From the NCBI GenBank assembly GCA_016841205.1, contig JAENZP010000007.1, positions 1-64,000 on the forward strand: a stretch of DNA of 64,000 nucleotides, given 5' to 3'. A program made the position numbers and the translations under genes. Positions 37,546-46,882 of the stretch are shown one piece after another. The notes under the pieces are model-generated. The model worked only from the letters and a program-made list of their open reading frames with translations. It did no database searches and was not told the origin of the DNA. The stretch is from Desulfoscipio geothermicus. GTDB taxonomy: Bacteria > Bacillota > Desulfotomaculia > Desulfotomaculales > Desulfallaceae. Numbering within the stretch: the stretch's first letter is position 1; each line of letters begins with the position of its first letter.

Positions 37546-37998
37546 TCACCTATTCTTTTCGAGATAAATAAATTTTAAATTTGGCGCAACCTGCTTGACC
37601 TGATATTGAACATACCCCAATCGCTCATATAGCTTTATGTTCCTAATGCTTTTATCGCTTGTAAACAGCTCATACCGTGGCTGGGGGCAGACCTTTTCAA
37701 TTTCATTCAACAATTGTGTGCCTATTCCCCTGCCTTGATGGCCTGGATGAACTATTAGTTTACCTATGTAAAGCGTATCATTTTCAACGTATCCACGGAC
37801 CGAGCCGATTATTGATCTGTTTTCGTCGATAACTTTCAATACAATCCCTTTTTCATATTCTTGTTTAATTTCCTCTAAAGTTTGCATTAAAGGCGGTATT
37901 GAATAATTATTATTCAATTTGGCTTCACTCTGATAAGCCAAATATTGCAACTCAAGTATCGAAGATAAATCACTCATTTCAGCTTTTAAGAGTTTCAT
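37546..37998 (-). CDS. GNAT-family N-acetyltransferase
   Basis: The 150-residue protein has the GNAT fold, with the acetyl-CoA pyrophosphate loop HPGHQGRGIGTQLL near residue 82-95 and the C-terminal LYERLGYVQYQ motif. Substrate is unknown; members acetylate amines of antibiotics, peptides or polyamines. It is a single gene on the opposite strand within the MarR/exporter region, convergent with the first TRASH-type gene. Confidence 0.9.
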   Translation of the reverse strand: MKLLKAEMSDLSSILELQYLAYQSEAKLNNNYSIPPLMQTLEEIKQEYEKGIVLKVIDENRSIIGSVRGYVENDTLYIGKLIVHPGHQGRGIGTQLLNEIEKVCPQPRYELFTSDKSIRNIKLYERLGYVQYQVKQVAPNLKFIYLEKNR

Positions 37999-38303
37999 AT
38001 AATCCCCCTTCCCCTTACAAGCTACTTATCGGCCGCTTGAATTTTCATTATATACTTGTTTCACTATATAATATTTCACTCAAAAAAACACGTAGCTGGG
38101 GTAATTCAATCTTGCATATCGTAAACGGTAAAAAAATCGAACGAATGATGTACCACCATGGATTAATGACAAAGATCGATAGAGTTATTTGTCAAAAAAA
38201 TTACTAACTGGTTGAAATAAATCAGCCTTTTGTTATGTCTATAGTATAGGGGATTAAATAATTTCAATGCAGGGTTTGACCCGTTATTAAGGGAGAGATT
38301 AAT
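37999..38303. other. Divergent GNAT/exporter intergenic region
   Basis: No gene was found. The inverted repeat ATTATATA (38047-38054) / TATATAAT (38065-38072) overlaps a likely -10 of the GNAT gene. A TATAGT near 38240 may serve the exporter operon, but no good -35 was found. No copy of the marR operator motif was seen. Confidence 0.35.
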
Positions 38304-39602
38304 TTGCAATCTTTAAAACAAAAATTAGCGAACATATCATGGAAGAAGCTTTTGGCCGGGGTATTAACTCTCGGCCTTATTGGAGCGTTGGTTTCGGCCA
38401 TCATCATCAAAAACAGTAAACCTACAGGTATACCGGTAAAAATAGCCCAAGCGGAGGTACAACACATTCAGGACAATGTTTTCGCCACCGGACGGGTGAG
38501 ACTGGTGGAAAAACAGGAGTTTTACAGCTACGAAGAAACAACGGTGAAAAAAATAAATGTCAACCCTGGTGAAATAGTACATAAGGATCAGGTGCTCGGG
38601 CTGCTGGATGCCGGTGATTTAGAGGACAAGCTAAGCAACGCCAAATCAAACTACGCTATACAACAATCCAATCTGGAAAACGCGCTTAATCCCCGGCCGG
38701 AGGAAATAGCACAGCTAAGGGCCGACTATAACAAAGCCGGGGCCGACTACCAAAACGCCAAAAAAAAATACGAGAGAATCAAACAGCTGTATGATCAAGA
38801 TGCTGTAAGTGTCCAGGAGCTGGAAACAGCGGAACTTGAGCTGATAGCAAAGGAAACGGAGTACAATAACGCCGACGCCAGGCTAAAAATCAAAGAATCA
38901 GGTCCCACGGGCCCGGAACTGGCTTCATTTAATGCACAGGTGGAGCAGGCCCGCGTTCAGATGGAACTGGCCGAACGGCAATTAGCAAGAACTACCCTTA
39001 CGGCGGAAATGGACGGCGTTGTAATTTCCGTAGAGGTGGCCGAGGGGGACCACATCGATCCCGGTACAAGGCTTATTACCATCGGTAACACGGACAAGGT
39101 GGAGGTAACGGCCGGGGTGAGCGAAGCGGACAGCGGCAGGCTAAAAACCGGGCAGCAGGTTAAAGTTACTGCCGCAGCGCTGCCGGACCGTGAGTATACC
39201 GGGGTACTGCACAGCGTTTCTCCCGGCGCCCTGGTCCAAACCGGTAATCAGGGCAGCCAGATCGAAGTGCCGGTGATTGTCAGAATAACCGGCAATTGCG
39301 AGGGCCTTCGCACGGGCTATACTGTAGATTTGACCATTACCACTGTGGACGTAGAAAATGCACTGGTAGTACCATATGAAGCTGTGATTGAAAAAGACGG
39401 TAAACACAAAGTTTACATGGTGAAAAACGATATCGCCAGAGAAAAAACAGTGGAAATCGGCCTAAATACCGAACTTTATACTGAAATAAAATCTGGACTT
39501 CAGAAAGGCGATACCGTTGTTGTAAGCCCGGATAAATCTCTAATGGATGGTGCCCGGGTGTCAGAAGTTAAAAATGTGCCGACAGCCGGAGGAACGACAT
39601 AA
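38304..39602 (+). CDS. HlyD/MacA-type membrane fusion protein of an ABC exporter
   Basis: The 432-residue protein has an N-terminal membrane anchor (about 17-36), a split biotinyl-lipoyl domain, an alanine/glutamate-rich coiled coil (about 115-210), beta-barrel and C-terminal membrane-proximal domains. It fits the MacA/YknX class of periplasmic or extracytoplasmic adaptors working with MacB-type ABC transporters. TTG start with AAGGGAG upstream. The stop overlaps the next start (TAATG), so it is coupled to the ATPase gene. Confidence 0.9.
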   Translation: MQSLKQKLANISWKKLLAGVLTLGLIGALVSAIIIKNSKPTGIPVKIAQAEVQHIQDNVFATGRVRLVEKQEFYSYEETTVKKINVNPGEIVHKDQVLGLLDAGDLEDKLSNAKSNYAIQQSNLENALNPRPEEIAQLRADYNKAGADYQNAKKKYERIKQLYDQDAVSVQELETAELELIAKETEYNNADARLKIKESGPTGPELASFNAQVEQARVQMELAERQLARTTLTAEMDGVVISVEVAEGDHIDPGTRLITIGNTDKVEVTAGVSEADSGRLKTGQQVKVTAAALPDREYTGVLHSVSPGALVQTGNQGSQIEVPVIVRITGNCEGLRTGYTVDLTITTVDVENALVVPYEAVIEKDGKHKVYMVKNDIAREKTVEIGLNTELYTEIKSGLQKGDTVVVSPDKSLMDGARVSEVKNVPTAGGTT

Positions 39603-40354
39603 TGATTCAAGTTTTTAATTTGACTAAAATATACAGCACAGGGGCTCATATGGTAGCGGCATTGAAAGACGTAAACCTCACAGTCAAGGCCGGCGAGTTT
39701 GTATCTATAATGGGGCCATCAGGTTCCGGCAAATCAACCTTTATGAACCTCCTGGGCTGTCTGGACACCCCGACCTCCGGCTCATATAAGCTGGACGGCA
39801 TTGATATAAGCACTCTGGATGAAAACGGCATGGCCAGGGTGCGCAATCGGAAAATAGGCTTTGTTTTTCAGAACTTTAACCTGCTGCCCCGAATGACCGC
39901 CCTGCGCAACGTGGAACTGCCTATGTTATATGCCGGTATAGATGCCCGGGAAAGGATGAAAAGAGCTAACTTGGCATTAAAACGAGTGGGGTTGGCAAAT
40001 CGAATCAACCACCGCCCCAACCAGATATCCGGTGGCCAGGTGCAAAGGGTAGCCATAGCCCGGGCACTGGTTAACGAACCGTCGATATTACTTGCCGACG
40101 AGCCTACGGGCAATCTGGATACCCGCTCCGGGGAAGAGATAATGGCTATTTTTCAGGATTTAAACCGGGGCGGAGCCACCATAGTGCTGGTCACCCACGA
40201 GCGGGATATTGCCCTGCACTCCTCAAGGATTATCCACTTTCGGGACGGCAGACTGACGGCCGATGAAAAGGTGGAAAACCCTTTGGACGCTGTAGAACAG
40301 TTAAGTAATCCGGGGCTATCCGACTCGGATACTGGGAGGGGGGAAACTCAGTGA
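39602..40354 (+). CDS. ABC exporter ATP-binding protein (MacB/LolD type)
   Basis: The 250-residue ATPase carries Walker [10 protein letters not shown] (38-46), Q-loop VFQNFNLLP, signature [15 protein letters not shown], Walker [13 protein letters not shown] and the H-loop LVTHERD. It belongs to the class that powers mechanotransmission transporters exporting peptides, lipoproteins or antibiotics. It overlaps the fusion protein gene by 1 nt and the permease gene by 4 nt, forming one operon of three. Confidence 0.95.
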   Translation: MIQVFNLTKIYSTGAHMVAALKDVNLTVKAGEFVSIMGPSGSGKSTFMNLLGCLDTPTSGSYKLDGIDISTLDENGMARVRNRKIGFVFQNFNLLPRMTALRNVELPMLYAGIDARERMKRANLALKRVGLANRINHRPNQISGGQVQRVAIARALVNEPSILLADEPTGNLDTRSGEEIMAIFQDLNRGGATIVLVTHERDIALHSSRIIHFRDGRLTADEKVENPLDAVEQLSNPGLSDSDTGRGETQ

Positions 40355-41532
40355 ACCTGTTGGAGAGTATCCGGGTGGCCCTGGAGGGTATCAGGACCAA
40401 TAAGCTGCGCTCTTTTTTAACTACCCTGGGCATTATTATCGGCATTGCCGCGGTTATCGCGGTAGTCGCCATCGGTCAGGGGGGGCGGGCTATGTTGATG
40501 GTGGAGATGGAAAAGGTAGGTACCAACATCTTTGCCATCTATGTGAACTGGCGTAGCGGCGAGCAGCCCACCGGCAGAATGTTTGAACTTAGTGACGTGC
40601 AGGTACTCAAAGACAAAGTGCCGGGAATAAGATATCTTTCCGCCAACAGCACCACCATGGCTGATGTCAGGGGCTCCAAGGACAAGAAGTATTCCCAGGT
40701 CTGGGGCGTATCTTCGGACTATGAGCAGATCAGAAAGCTAAATATGAAAAACGGTCATTTTTTTAGCCAGGAGGATGATTCTTTGGGCCGGAGGGTTGCC
40801 GTGATGGATGAGGCGCTAGCGGATGAAATTTTTGGCCGCTCCGAACCCGTGGGGAATATGGTGCGCATTGGCAGCACACCATTTCTGGTGGTTGGCGTGG
40901 TAGCCAAGGGCGACTCCATGTTGGGCTTTTCGGAAGAAGCCCGGGTATTTATTCCCAGCCGGTCCTGGCACAACATGTTCGGTACATATGTAAACAACCT
41001 GGAAGGCAGCGCTGTTTCCAGGGAAAAGGTCCAGGAAACTATGGATCAGACTGTAAAGGTGCTGGAACGGAGGCATCGTAGTTCCGCCCAGTACATCAGT
41101 TATAGCATGGAGCAGCAGATGCAGTCGGCCAACCAAATAACCGGCATTATGACCTTGATTATCGGTGCCATTGCCGGGATATCACTTTTAGTTGGAGGCA
41201 TCGGGGTTATGAACATCATGTTGGTTTCCGTCACCGAGCGCACCAGGGAAATCGGCATCCGTAAGGCACTGGGGGCCAGGCGCAGGGACATATTGACCCA
41301 GTTTCTCATCGAATCGGTGGTGCTCTGCTTGCTTGGAGGCACAATCGGCATGATGCTGGGTGTCGGAGGAGCCTTTCTGATCGCTAAGTTGGCCAAGTGG
41401 CCGCCCCTAGTATCATGGTGGACGATGTTGATAGCATTTTTCTTCTCCGCTACCATCGGTATAATTTTCGGCATGCTCCCCGCCAACAAGGCGGCCAAGA
41501 TGGACCCCATCGAAGCATTGCGGAGAGATTAA
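40351..41532 (+). CDS. ABC exporter permease (MacB/FtsX type)
   Basis: The 393-residue protein has the four-helix MacB permease layout: one N-terminal helix (about 20-45), a large extracytoplasmic MacB_PCD domain (about 46-255), and three C-terminal helices of an FtsX domain containing GGIGVMNIMLVSVTERTREIGIRKALGARR. GTG start overlapping the ATPase stop. Together with the two preceding genes it forms an efflux system, possibly for a peptide, antibiotic or metal-linked compound. The substrate is unknown. Confidence 0.95.
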   Translation: MNLLESIRVALEGIRTNKLRSFLTTLGIIIGIAAVIAVVAIGQGGRAMLMVEMEKVGTNIFAIYVNWRSGEQPTGRMFELSDVQVLKDKVPGIRYLSANSTTMADVRGSKDKKYSQVWGVSSDYEQIRKLNMKNGHFFSQEDDSLGRRVAVMDEALADEIFGRSEPVGNMVRIGSTPFLVVGVVAKGDSMLGFSEEARVFIPSRSWHNMFGTYVNNLEGSAVSREKVQETMDQTVKVLERRHRSSAQYISYSMEQQMQSANQITGIMTLIIGAIAGISLLVGGIGVMNIMLVSVTERTREIGIRKALGARRRDILTQFLIESVVLCLLGGTIGMMLGVGGAFLIAKLAKWPPLVSWWTMLIAFFFSATIGIIFGMLPANKAAKMDPIEALRRD

Positions 41533-41572
41533 AAATTATTTTTCCATTACACCGTGTAATGATACATTTAAA

Positions 41573-41906
41573 AAAATGAGCGGGGCGCGTTAAGCAACCC
41601 CGCTTTTTGATTTCTATGATGGGCTACGTTTTCAAAATATGTCAAATAACTCAGGCGTTTCATAGACACTCCGGGACTTTATACCGGGTTCTCCAATAGT
41701 ATCATAATATGGACAGAATTAAAAAAAATGGTTATAATTAGAGTAGAATTGCACAATAACCTAAATTGGTAAATTATAGAACGACCAGGGTCAATAAATG
41801 AAAGATCTGGCGAGAAAAAGATACTCCGTAAGGAAATATGAAACTAAGCCGGTGAAAGAGGATAAGCTGGAAAAAATCCTTGAATCTAGCAGGGTTGCAC
41901 CTGATT
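41573..41906. repeat. Duplicated segment, copy B
   Basis: This segment is similar to 25641-25960 in the same order. A GCGGGGCGCGTTAA terminator is followed by a minus-strand argG-like piece at about 41653-41690 reading IKSRSVYETPE. Next come a promoter TGGACA (41710-41715)/TATAAT (41733-41738) and the nitroreductase 5' end. The argG-like piece closely matches DNA of argG itself at about 42692-42720 (GGCGTTTCATAGACAC shared). Similarity stops after about 35 nitroreductase codons. Confidence 0.7.
41579..41608 (+). terminator. Exporter operon terminator
   Basis: AGCGGGG / CCCCGCT stem with a 12-nt loop and five T, 46 bp after the permease stop. It is part of duplicated segment B. Confidence 0.75.
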
Positions 41907-41953
41907 TTACTGGGCTTGTTGGTGGCAGGACTCTAAACTTTCAACTTGAGTAA
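41798..41953 (+). pseudogene. Truncated nitroreductase gene (5' fragment)
   Basis: The 51-codon open frame begins MKDLARKRYSVRKYETKPV and continues to about residue 35, nearly the same as the intact nitroreductase at 25852. It then diverges into an unrelated tail and stops. The promoter is retained. It may still produce a short peptide, but it lacks most of the FMN fold. It directly precedes the second TRASH-type gene, and may serve to drive it. Confidence 0.8.
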
Positions 41954-41979
41954 AACATGATATGAAAGGGGTGTAAGAA

Positions 41980-42273
41980 GTGGAAGTTACTGAAAGTGAA
42001 AATATTTTCAATTGCATATTATTTTACCTTGCAATATGTGGAATATTTAATTTTTTAGCCCTGCCGCTAGTAAGGAAAGCAGCTGAAAAAGCAGATATAG
42101 AGAATACGGAATTAAAACCGGAAGCAAAAGATGAGATTGAAATGGTCATTGATAGTATTTGTGGATGTACTCTGCCAAAGTCAGAAGCATACGTCTTAGT
42201 TAAGGATGACATAAGACACTACTTTTGCAGTTGGGATTGTAAAGAAAAATTTATTGCCGGCAATCAAATGTAA
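41980..42273 (+). CDS. Membrane-anchored TRASH-type cysteine protein, copy 2
   Basis: A 97-residue paralogue of the protein at 37154, with GTG start and GAAAGGGGTG upstream. It has one membrane helix (about 9-29) and the same C61-x-C63-x19-C83-x3-C87. The second half (DEIEMVIDSICGCTLPKSEA) is almost identical between copies, while the first half and membrane segment have diverged, so the cysteine domain is under selection. It lies after the exporter operon and a truncated nitroreductase gene, probably transcribed from the promoter of the latter. Function unknown. Confidence 0.75.
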   Translation: MEVTESENIFNCILFYLAICGIFNFLALPLVRKAAEKADIENTELKPEAKDEIEMVIDSICGCTLPKSEAYVLVKDDIRHYFCSWDCKEKFIAGNQM

Positions 42274-42298
42274 GCGGGGCTTATTTATCGCCCCGCTT
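42272..42298. terminator. Bidirectional terminator between the TRASH-type gene 2 and argG
   Basis: A perfect AAGCGGGGC / GCCCCGCTT 9-bp stem lies between the two convergent genes, overlapping the end of the first. Confidence 0.8.
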
Positions 42299-42302
42299 CT
42301 TG

Positions 42303-43511
42303 TTATTTCCGCAATCCCGCTTTTCTTTCCATAAGCGCACGTACCTGCAGCGGCAGCCCAAACAGGTTGATAAACCCGGCAGCGTCTGCTTGTGTGTATA
42401 CTTCGTCCCGGCCAAAGGTGGCCAGTTCTTCGTTATAAAGTGAGTAAGGCGAGGTGGTTCCAGCTGGTGTGCAGTTACCCTTGTAAAGCTTCATACGTAC
42501 CGTACCGGTAACCGTGCGCTGGGTTACGTTCACAAAGGCGTCCAACGCCTCCCGCAGTGGAGAAAACCACATCCCGTCATATACCAGCTCGGCATAGCGG
42601 GAGGCCACTATTTCCTTATAATGCAGGGTGGCCCGGTCAATAGTAAGCAACTCCAGCTCACGGTGGGCCAGAAAGAGTATGGTGCCCCCCGGCGTTTCAT
42701 AGACACCCCGGGACTTCATGCCCACCAGACGGTTTTCCACCATATCCACAATGCCAATGCCGTTGGCTCCGCCCAATTCATTCAGTTTCATAACCAGTTC
42801 ATCGGGGGGCAGCTCCCGGTCATTAACTTTTTTAGGAATACCCTGTTCAAAATATATTTCCACGTAAGTAGGCTCGTCCGGAGCCTTTTCGGGCGGCACG
42901 GTGAGCAGCAGCACATCCCCGGGCGGCTCCTGGCCCGGATCCTCCAGTGCGCCGCCCTCGTGGGAAAGGTGCCAGAGATTGCGGTCCATGCTATAGGGCC
43001 GGGATTTAGTTACCGGCACGGGGATACCCCGAGCTTCGGCATAATCAATGGCATCATCCCGGGAGCGAATGTCCCACTCCCGCCAGGGAGCAATTATTTT
43101 TAATTCCGGCTTTAAGGCCTTCACGGCCAGCTCAAAGCGCACCTGGTCATTGCCTTTGCCGGTCGCGCCGTGAGCTACCGCTTCAGCCCCTTCCTGCTCA
43201 GCGATTTCCACCAGCTTTTTGCCGATCAGCGGCCGGGCCATGGAGGTGCCCAGCAGATACTTGCCTTCATAGATCGCCCCCGCCCTCAAAGTGGGATAAA
43301 TATAATTGGTGACGAATTCCCGCTTCACGTCCTCAATATACAGCTTACTGGCCCCGCTCTTTAAAGCTTTTTCATGGAGCGGCTCGAGTTCCTCTCCCTG
43401 GCCCAGATCCGCGGCCATGGCAATAACTTCGTAGCCATAGTTCTCCTTCAGCCAGGGTATGATTATGGAGGTATCCAGCCCTCCTGAATAGGCTAAAACT
43501 ATTTTTTTCAA
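42303..43511 (-). CDS. argG: Argininosuccinate synthase
   Basis: ArgG ligates citrulline and aspartate using ATP. The 402-residue product starts [15 protein letters not shown], containing the ATP pyrophosphatase P-loop SGGLDTS. The initiation codon is TTG at 43511, preceded by AAGGGAG at 8 nt; a longer upstream frame runs into argF sequence and is rejected. Citrulline/aspartate site motifs [14 protein letters not shown] and [18 protein letters not shown] are present. It is the last gene of the argCJBDFG operon. Confidence 0.97.
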   Translation of the reverse strand: MKKIVLAYSGGLDTSIIIPWLKENYGYEVIAMAADLGQGEELEPLHEKALKSGASKLYIEDVKREFVTNYIYPTLRAGAIYEGKYLLGTSMARPLIGKKLVEIAEQEGAEAVAHGATGKGNDQVRFELAVKALKPELKIIAPWREWDIRSRDDAIDYAEARGIPVPVTKSRPYSMDRNLWHLSHEGGALEDPGQEPPGDVLLLTVPPEKAPDEPTYVEIYFEQGIPKKVNDRELPPDELVMKLNELGGANGIGIVDMVENRLVGMKSRGVYETPGGTILFLAHRELELLTIDRATLHYKEIVASRYAELVYDGMWFSPLREALDAFVNVTQRTVTGTVRMKLYKGNCTPAGTTSPYSLYNEELATFGRDEVYTQADAAGFINLFGLPLQVRALMERKAGLRK

Positions 43512-43566
43512 ATCCGCCAACTCCCTTCTTAGTTGCAGCAACAGTCCGGTTGTAGCATCTGATTCG

Positions 43567-44514
43567 TTATTTCGCCATAAGCAGGGCCATAATGGCCTTA
43601 TGAGCATGCAGGCGGTTTTCAGCCTCGTCAAAAACTACTGAATGGGGACCGTCGATTATTTCAGCGGTCATCTCTTCACCCCGGTGAGCGGGCAAGCAGT
43701 GCAGGAATATGTAATCCGGCGCCGCCATGGCTGTCAGCCGGTCATTGAGCTGGTAAGGCTCAAAAACTTTCATCCGGTCTAGCTGCTCGCTTTCCTGGCC
43801 CATGCTGGCCCAGACGTCAGTGTACAATACATCGGCCCCGGCCACAGCCTCCTCCGGGTTGGTAGTTATTGTAATAGATGCACCTGTTTCCAGAGCATCC
43901 TGCCGGGCCTCCGCCACAATCTCTTCCTTGGGCAGATAACCTTCCGGGGAAGCCACGCTGATATGCATCCCTGTTTTAGCGCAGCCGTGCAATAGAGCGT
44001 GGCAGACGTTATTGCCGTCACCTACAAAGGCCATCTTTAGGCCGGCCAGTTTGACTTTGTACTCCTTGACTGTCTGCAAATCCGCGATTACTTGGGTAGG
44101 ATGCAGCAGGTCGGTAAGACCGTTAATCACGGGTATAGACGCATTGGCGGCCAATTCTTCCACCTCACTTTGGTCAAAGGTGCGGATCATGATCCCATCC
44201 AGGTAGCGTTCCAGTACCCGCGCGGTATCCGCAATACTCTCCCCCCGGCCCATCTGGATATCGCTGGGGCTTAAAAAGAGGCCCCGGCCGCCCAGTTGGT
44301 AAATACCCACCTCAAAGCTAACCCTGGTCCGGGTGGAAGATTTTTGAAAAATCATGCCTAGCGATTGCCCTCTGAGCAATTCATGAGGTTCGCCCCGTTT
44401 TTGCATTTGTTTAAGCTGTGCGGCAAAATCAATCATCAAGGCAATTTGCTGCGGGGTAAAATCATGCAGGGAGAGAAAATCCCTCCCCTTTAATGTCTCC
44501 TTGAGAGAGTTCAT
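43567..44514 (-). CDS. argF: Ornithine carbamoyltransferase
   Basis: ArgF makes citrulline from ornithine and carbamoyl phosphate. The 315-residue protein carries the carbamoyl phosphate motif [10 protein letters not shown] near residue 53, HPTQ in [11 protein letters not shown], and the ornithine-site motif [10 protein letters not shown] near 270. It lies between argD and argG; an 87-bp inverted-repeat element precedes it on the argD side. Confidence 0.97.
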   Translation of the reverse strand: MNSLKETLKGRDFLSLHDFTPQQIALMIDFAAQLKQMQKRGEPHELLRGQSLGMIFQKSSTRTRVSFEVGIYQLGGRGLFLSPSDIQMGRGESIADTARVLERYLDGIMIRTFDQSEVEELAANASIPVINGLTDLLHPTQVIADLQTVKEYKVKLAGLKMAFVGDGNNVCHALLHGCAKTGMHISVASPEGYLPKEEIVAEARQDALETGASITITTNPEEAVAGADVLYTDVWASMGQESEQLDRMKVFEPYQLNDRLTAMAAPDYIFLHCLPAHRGEEMTAEIIDGPHSVVFDEAENRLHAHKAIMALLMAK

Positions 44515-44546
44515 TTATATCACCACTTTCCTTGAAAAATTACCGC

Positions 44547-44633
44547 GCCAGGGGGACGGTTTCCGAACCACCCCGTCAGCGGCTTCGCCGCTGCACCCCT
44601 CCAAGGGAGGGGAATATCATCCGTCCCCCTGGC
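44547..44633. repeat. Compact palindromic element with 13-bp terminal inverted repeats
   Basis: GCCAGGGGGACGG (44547-44559) and CCGTCCCCCTGGC (44621-44633) are perfect inverted repeats enclosing two further hairpins, CAGCGGC-TTC-GCCGCTG and CCCCTCC-AA-GGGAGGGG. The element begins 4 bp after the argD stop. It resembles dispersed REP/MITE-like palindromes of Clostridia and would fold strongly in the arg operon mRNA. Confidence 0.75.
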
Positions 44634-44637
44634 TTCG

Positions 44638-45834
44638 CTAAGCCCTGTGCTCCTGCAGCACTTCGTCTAAAATCTCCACGGCTGTATCCACGTCCGCAGT
44701 GGTAATAACCAGCGGCGGTACAAACCGCAACACGTTGTTATTAGCGCAGTTAATCAACAGACCCCGCTCCCGGCAACGGTTGACAAAACTTGCGCCCGGC
44801 ATGGTCAACTCCATTCCCAGCATCAGTCCCAAACCGCGCACTTCCTTGATAAAACTGTATTTACCAGCCAGCCCATTCAGTTTCTCTTTAAAGTATGCCC
44901 CAACCTGATTACAGTTTTCCAATATACCGCACTTAATAGTAGTCTGCATGGCGGCTATACCCGCGGCGCAGGCCAGCGGATTGCCCCCGAAAGTGGCAGC
45001 GTGATCACCCGGCGCAAAGGCCGCAGCCACCTGATCTTTGGCCAGCATGGCTCCAATGGGGAAGCCGCCGCCCAGCGCCTTAGCCAGGGTGAATATATCA
45101 GGTTCCACACCGTAATGTTGATAGGCTAAAAATTTACCGGTGCGCCCCAAGCCGCACTGTACCTCATCAAAAATCAGCAGCAGCCCGTTTTTATCACACA
45201 GTTCCCGCACGCCGAGCAAGTATTCTTTAGTGGCAGGCCGCACACCGCTCTCACCCTGCACCGGTTCCAGCATGATGGCGCAGGTGTGGAGGTCAACCGC
45301 CTTGGCCAGCGCATCCAAGTCGTTATAAGGAACGTACTTAAAACCCTGCGGCAGCGGTTCAAAGTCTTTTTGATATTTCGGTTGCCCGGTGGCTGTAATG
45401 GCAGCCAGAGTACGGCCGTGAAACGAATTCTCCGCAGTGATAATTTCGTAACTTTCGGAACCATGTTGTTTTTTTGCCCATTTACGGGCCAGTTTAATTG
45501 CCCCCTCATTGGCCTCGGCCCCGCTATTGCAAAAGAATACCTTGTCGGCACAGCTATTCTCAACTAAAATCTCCGCCAGCCGCGCCTGGGATTCTATATA
45601 ATACAGGTTGCTGACGTGCATCAGCCGGTCGATTTGTTCCTGCAACGCCTGCACCACAGCCGGATGGCAGTGCCCCAGTGAATTAACGGCAATACCGGCT
45701 ACAAAATCCAGGTATTCCCGGCCTTCAGCGTCCCACAGCCGCGCCCCCTCGCCCCGTACCGGGGCCATGGCAATACGCCCGTAAGTATGCATAACATACT
45801 TATCACTTAATTGCATAATTTCATTAGTATTCAA
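44638..45834 (-). CDS. argD: Acetylornithine aminotransferase
   Basis: ArgD is a class III PLP aminotransferase converting N-acetylglutamate semialdehyde to N-acetylornithine. The 398-residue protein has the ornithine-site NSGAEANEGAIKLARKW, the PLP aspartate in LLIFDEVQCGLGRTG and the catalytic lysine in TLAKALGGGFPIGAM. Position between argB and argF makes ArgD more likely than an omega-amino acid transaminase. Confidence 0.95.
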   Translation of the reverse strand: MNTNEIMQLSDKYVMHTYGRIAMAPVRGEGARLWDAEGREYLDFVAGIAVNSLGHCHPAVVQALQEQIDRLMHVSNLYYIESQARLAEILVENSCADKVFFCNSGAEANEGAIKLARKWAKKQHGSESYEIITAENSFHGRTLAAITATGQPKYQKDFEPLPQGFKYVPYNDLDALAKAVDLHTCAIMLEPVQGESGVRPATKEYLLGVRELCDKNGLLLIFDEVQCGLGRTGKFLAYQHYGVEPDIFTLAKALGGGFPIGAMLAKDQVAAAFAPGDHAATFGGNPLACAAGIAAMQTTIKCGILENCNQVGAYFKEKLNGLAGKYSFIKEVRGLGLMLGMELTMPGASFVNRCRERGLLINCANNNVLRFVPPLVITTADVDTAVEILDEVLQEHRA

Positions 45835-45881
45835 CTATTTCGACCTTCTTTCTGTCAGTGCCCGGAAAAGGCAAGGGACGA

Positions 45882-46775
45882 TTATCTCACTTTAGTTACC
45901 ATGGTACCTACACCTTGATCGGTAAATATCTCCAGCAGCACCGAATGAGGCACCCGGCCATCCAAGATATGAGTGGTACCCACTCCTCCCTCTAGTGCGG
46001 ATACGCAGCACTCCACTTTGGGAATCATTCCCCCGTCTATAATGCCCTTCTCCACCAGTTGGGGCACATCCTGCCTGGTTACTGTGGAAATCAGCGATTT
46101 TTTATCGTTGCGATCGGCTAATATACCTTCTACATCGGTGAGAATAATCAGTTTATCGGCATTAAGGGCCACCGCCAGGGCTCCCGCGGCACTATCCGCG
46201 TTCACATTGTAACTGTTGCCGCCCTCACCCACTGCTACCGGTGCCACCACGGGAATATAACCTTCCCTGATAACTGTGGCCACAATGCCAGGGTTTACCT
46301 GACGTACCTCACCAACCAGGCCTATATCCACTATATCCTCAGTACCGTCCGACCTACGCACGTGGCCCATTTTTTTATCGGCCACCAGCAGGTTGCCATC
46401 CTTACCGGAAAGGCCCACCGCGTGACCGCCAATATCGTTGATCATACCTACAATATCTTTGTTGATTTTACCCACCAGTACCATCTGGGCAATTTCCATG
46501 GTTTCAGCATCCGTGACCCTAAGACCGCCTACAAAATTGCTTTCCTTACCCAATCTTTTTAACATGCCGGTTATTTCCGGACCCCCACCATGAACAATAA
46601 CGGGATGCATACCCACATATTTCATTAAAACTGCATCTGTCAATACCGCTTTTTTTAACTCACAATTAACCATAGCATGGCCGCCATATTTAATAACCAC
46701 TGTTTTACCGTAAAACTTTTTTATGTAAGGCAGGGCTTCCACCAGGATACCCGCCTTTTCCATAGGGCTTGGCAT
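45882..46775 (-). CDS. argB: Acetylglutamate kinase
   Basis: ArgB phosphorylates N-acetylglutamate. The 297-residue protein begins [18 protein letters not shown]; the ATG at 46775 follows a very strong GGAGGAGG, and an upstream extension is rejected. Conserved motifs are [18 protein letters not shown] and the C-terminal [13 protein letters not shown]. The N-terminal helix [14 protein letters not shown] is of the type that in arginine-sensitive hexameric kinases mediates feedback inhibition. Confidence 0.96.
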   Translation of the reverse strand: MPSPMEKAGILVEALPYIKKFYGKTVVIKYGGHAMVNCELKKAVLTDAVLMKYVGMHPVIVHGGGPEITGMLKRLGKESNFVGGLRVTDAETMEIAQMVLVGKINKDIVGMINDIGGHAVGLSGKDGNLLVADKKMGHVRRSDGTEDIVDIGLVGEVRQVNPGIVATVIREGYIPVVAPVAVGEGGNSYNVNADSAAGALAVALNADKLIILTDVEGILADRNDKKSLISTVTRQDVPQLVEKGIIDGGMIPKVECCVSALEGGVGTTHILDGRVPHSVLLEIFTDQGVGTMVTKVR

Positions 46776-46882
46776 TCCCCCACCTCCTCCTTTCTTTAGG
46801 GTCAGGCCTGTACTTTCCAAACTAACTGGATAATCTTTGTATAAGGATAAAACCACAATGGCAGTAGCTAAAACTTCATAAT

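Noticed and set aside
43512-43631. N-terminal extension of argG
   Set aside because: The longer frame overlaps argF and lacks family similarity; TTG at 43511 has a proper ribosome site.
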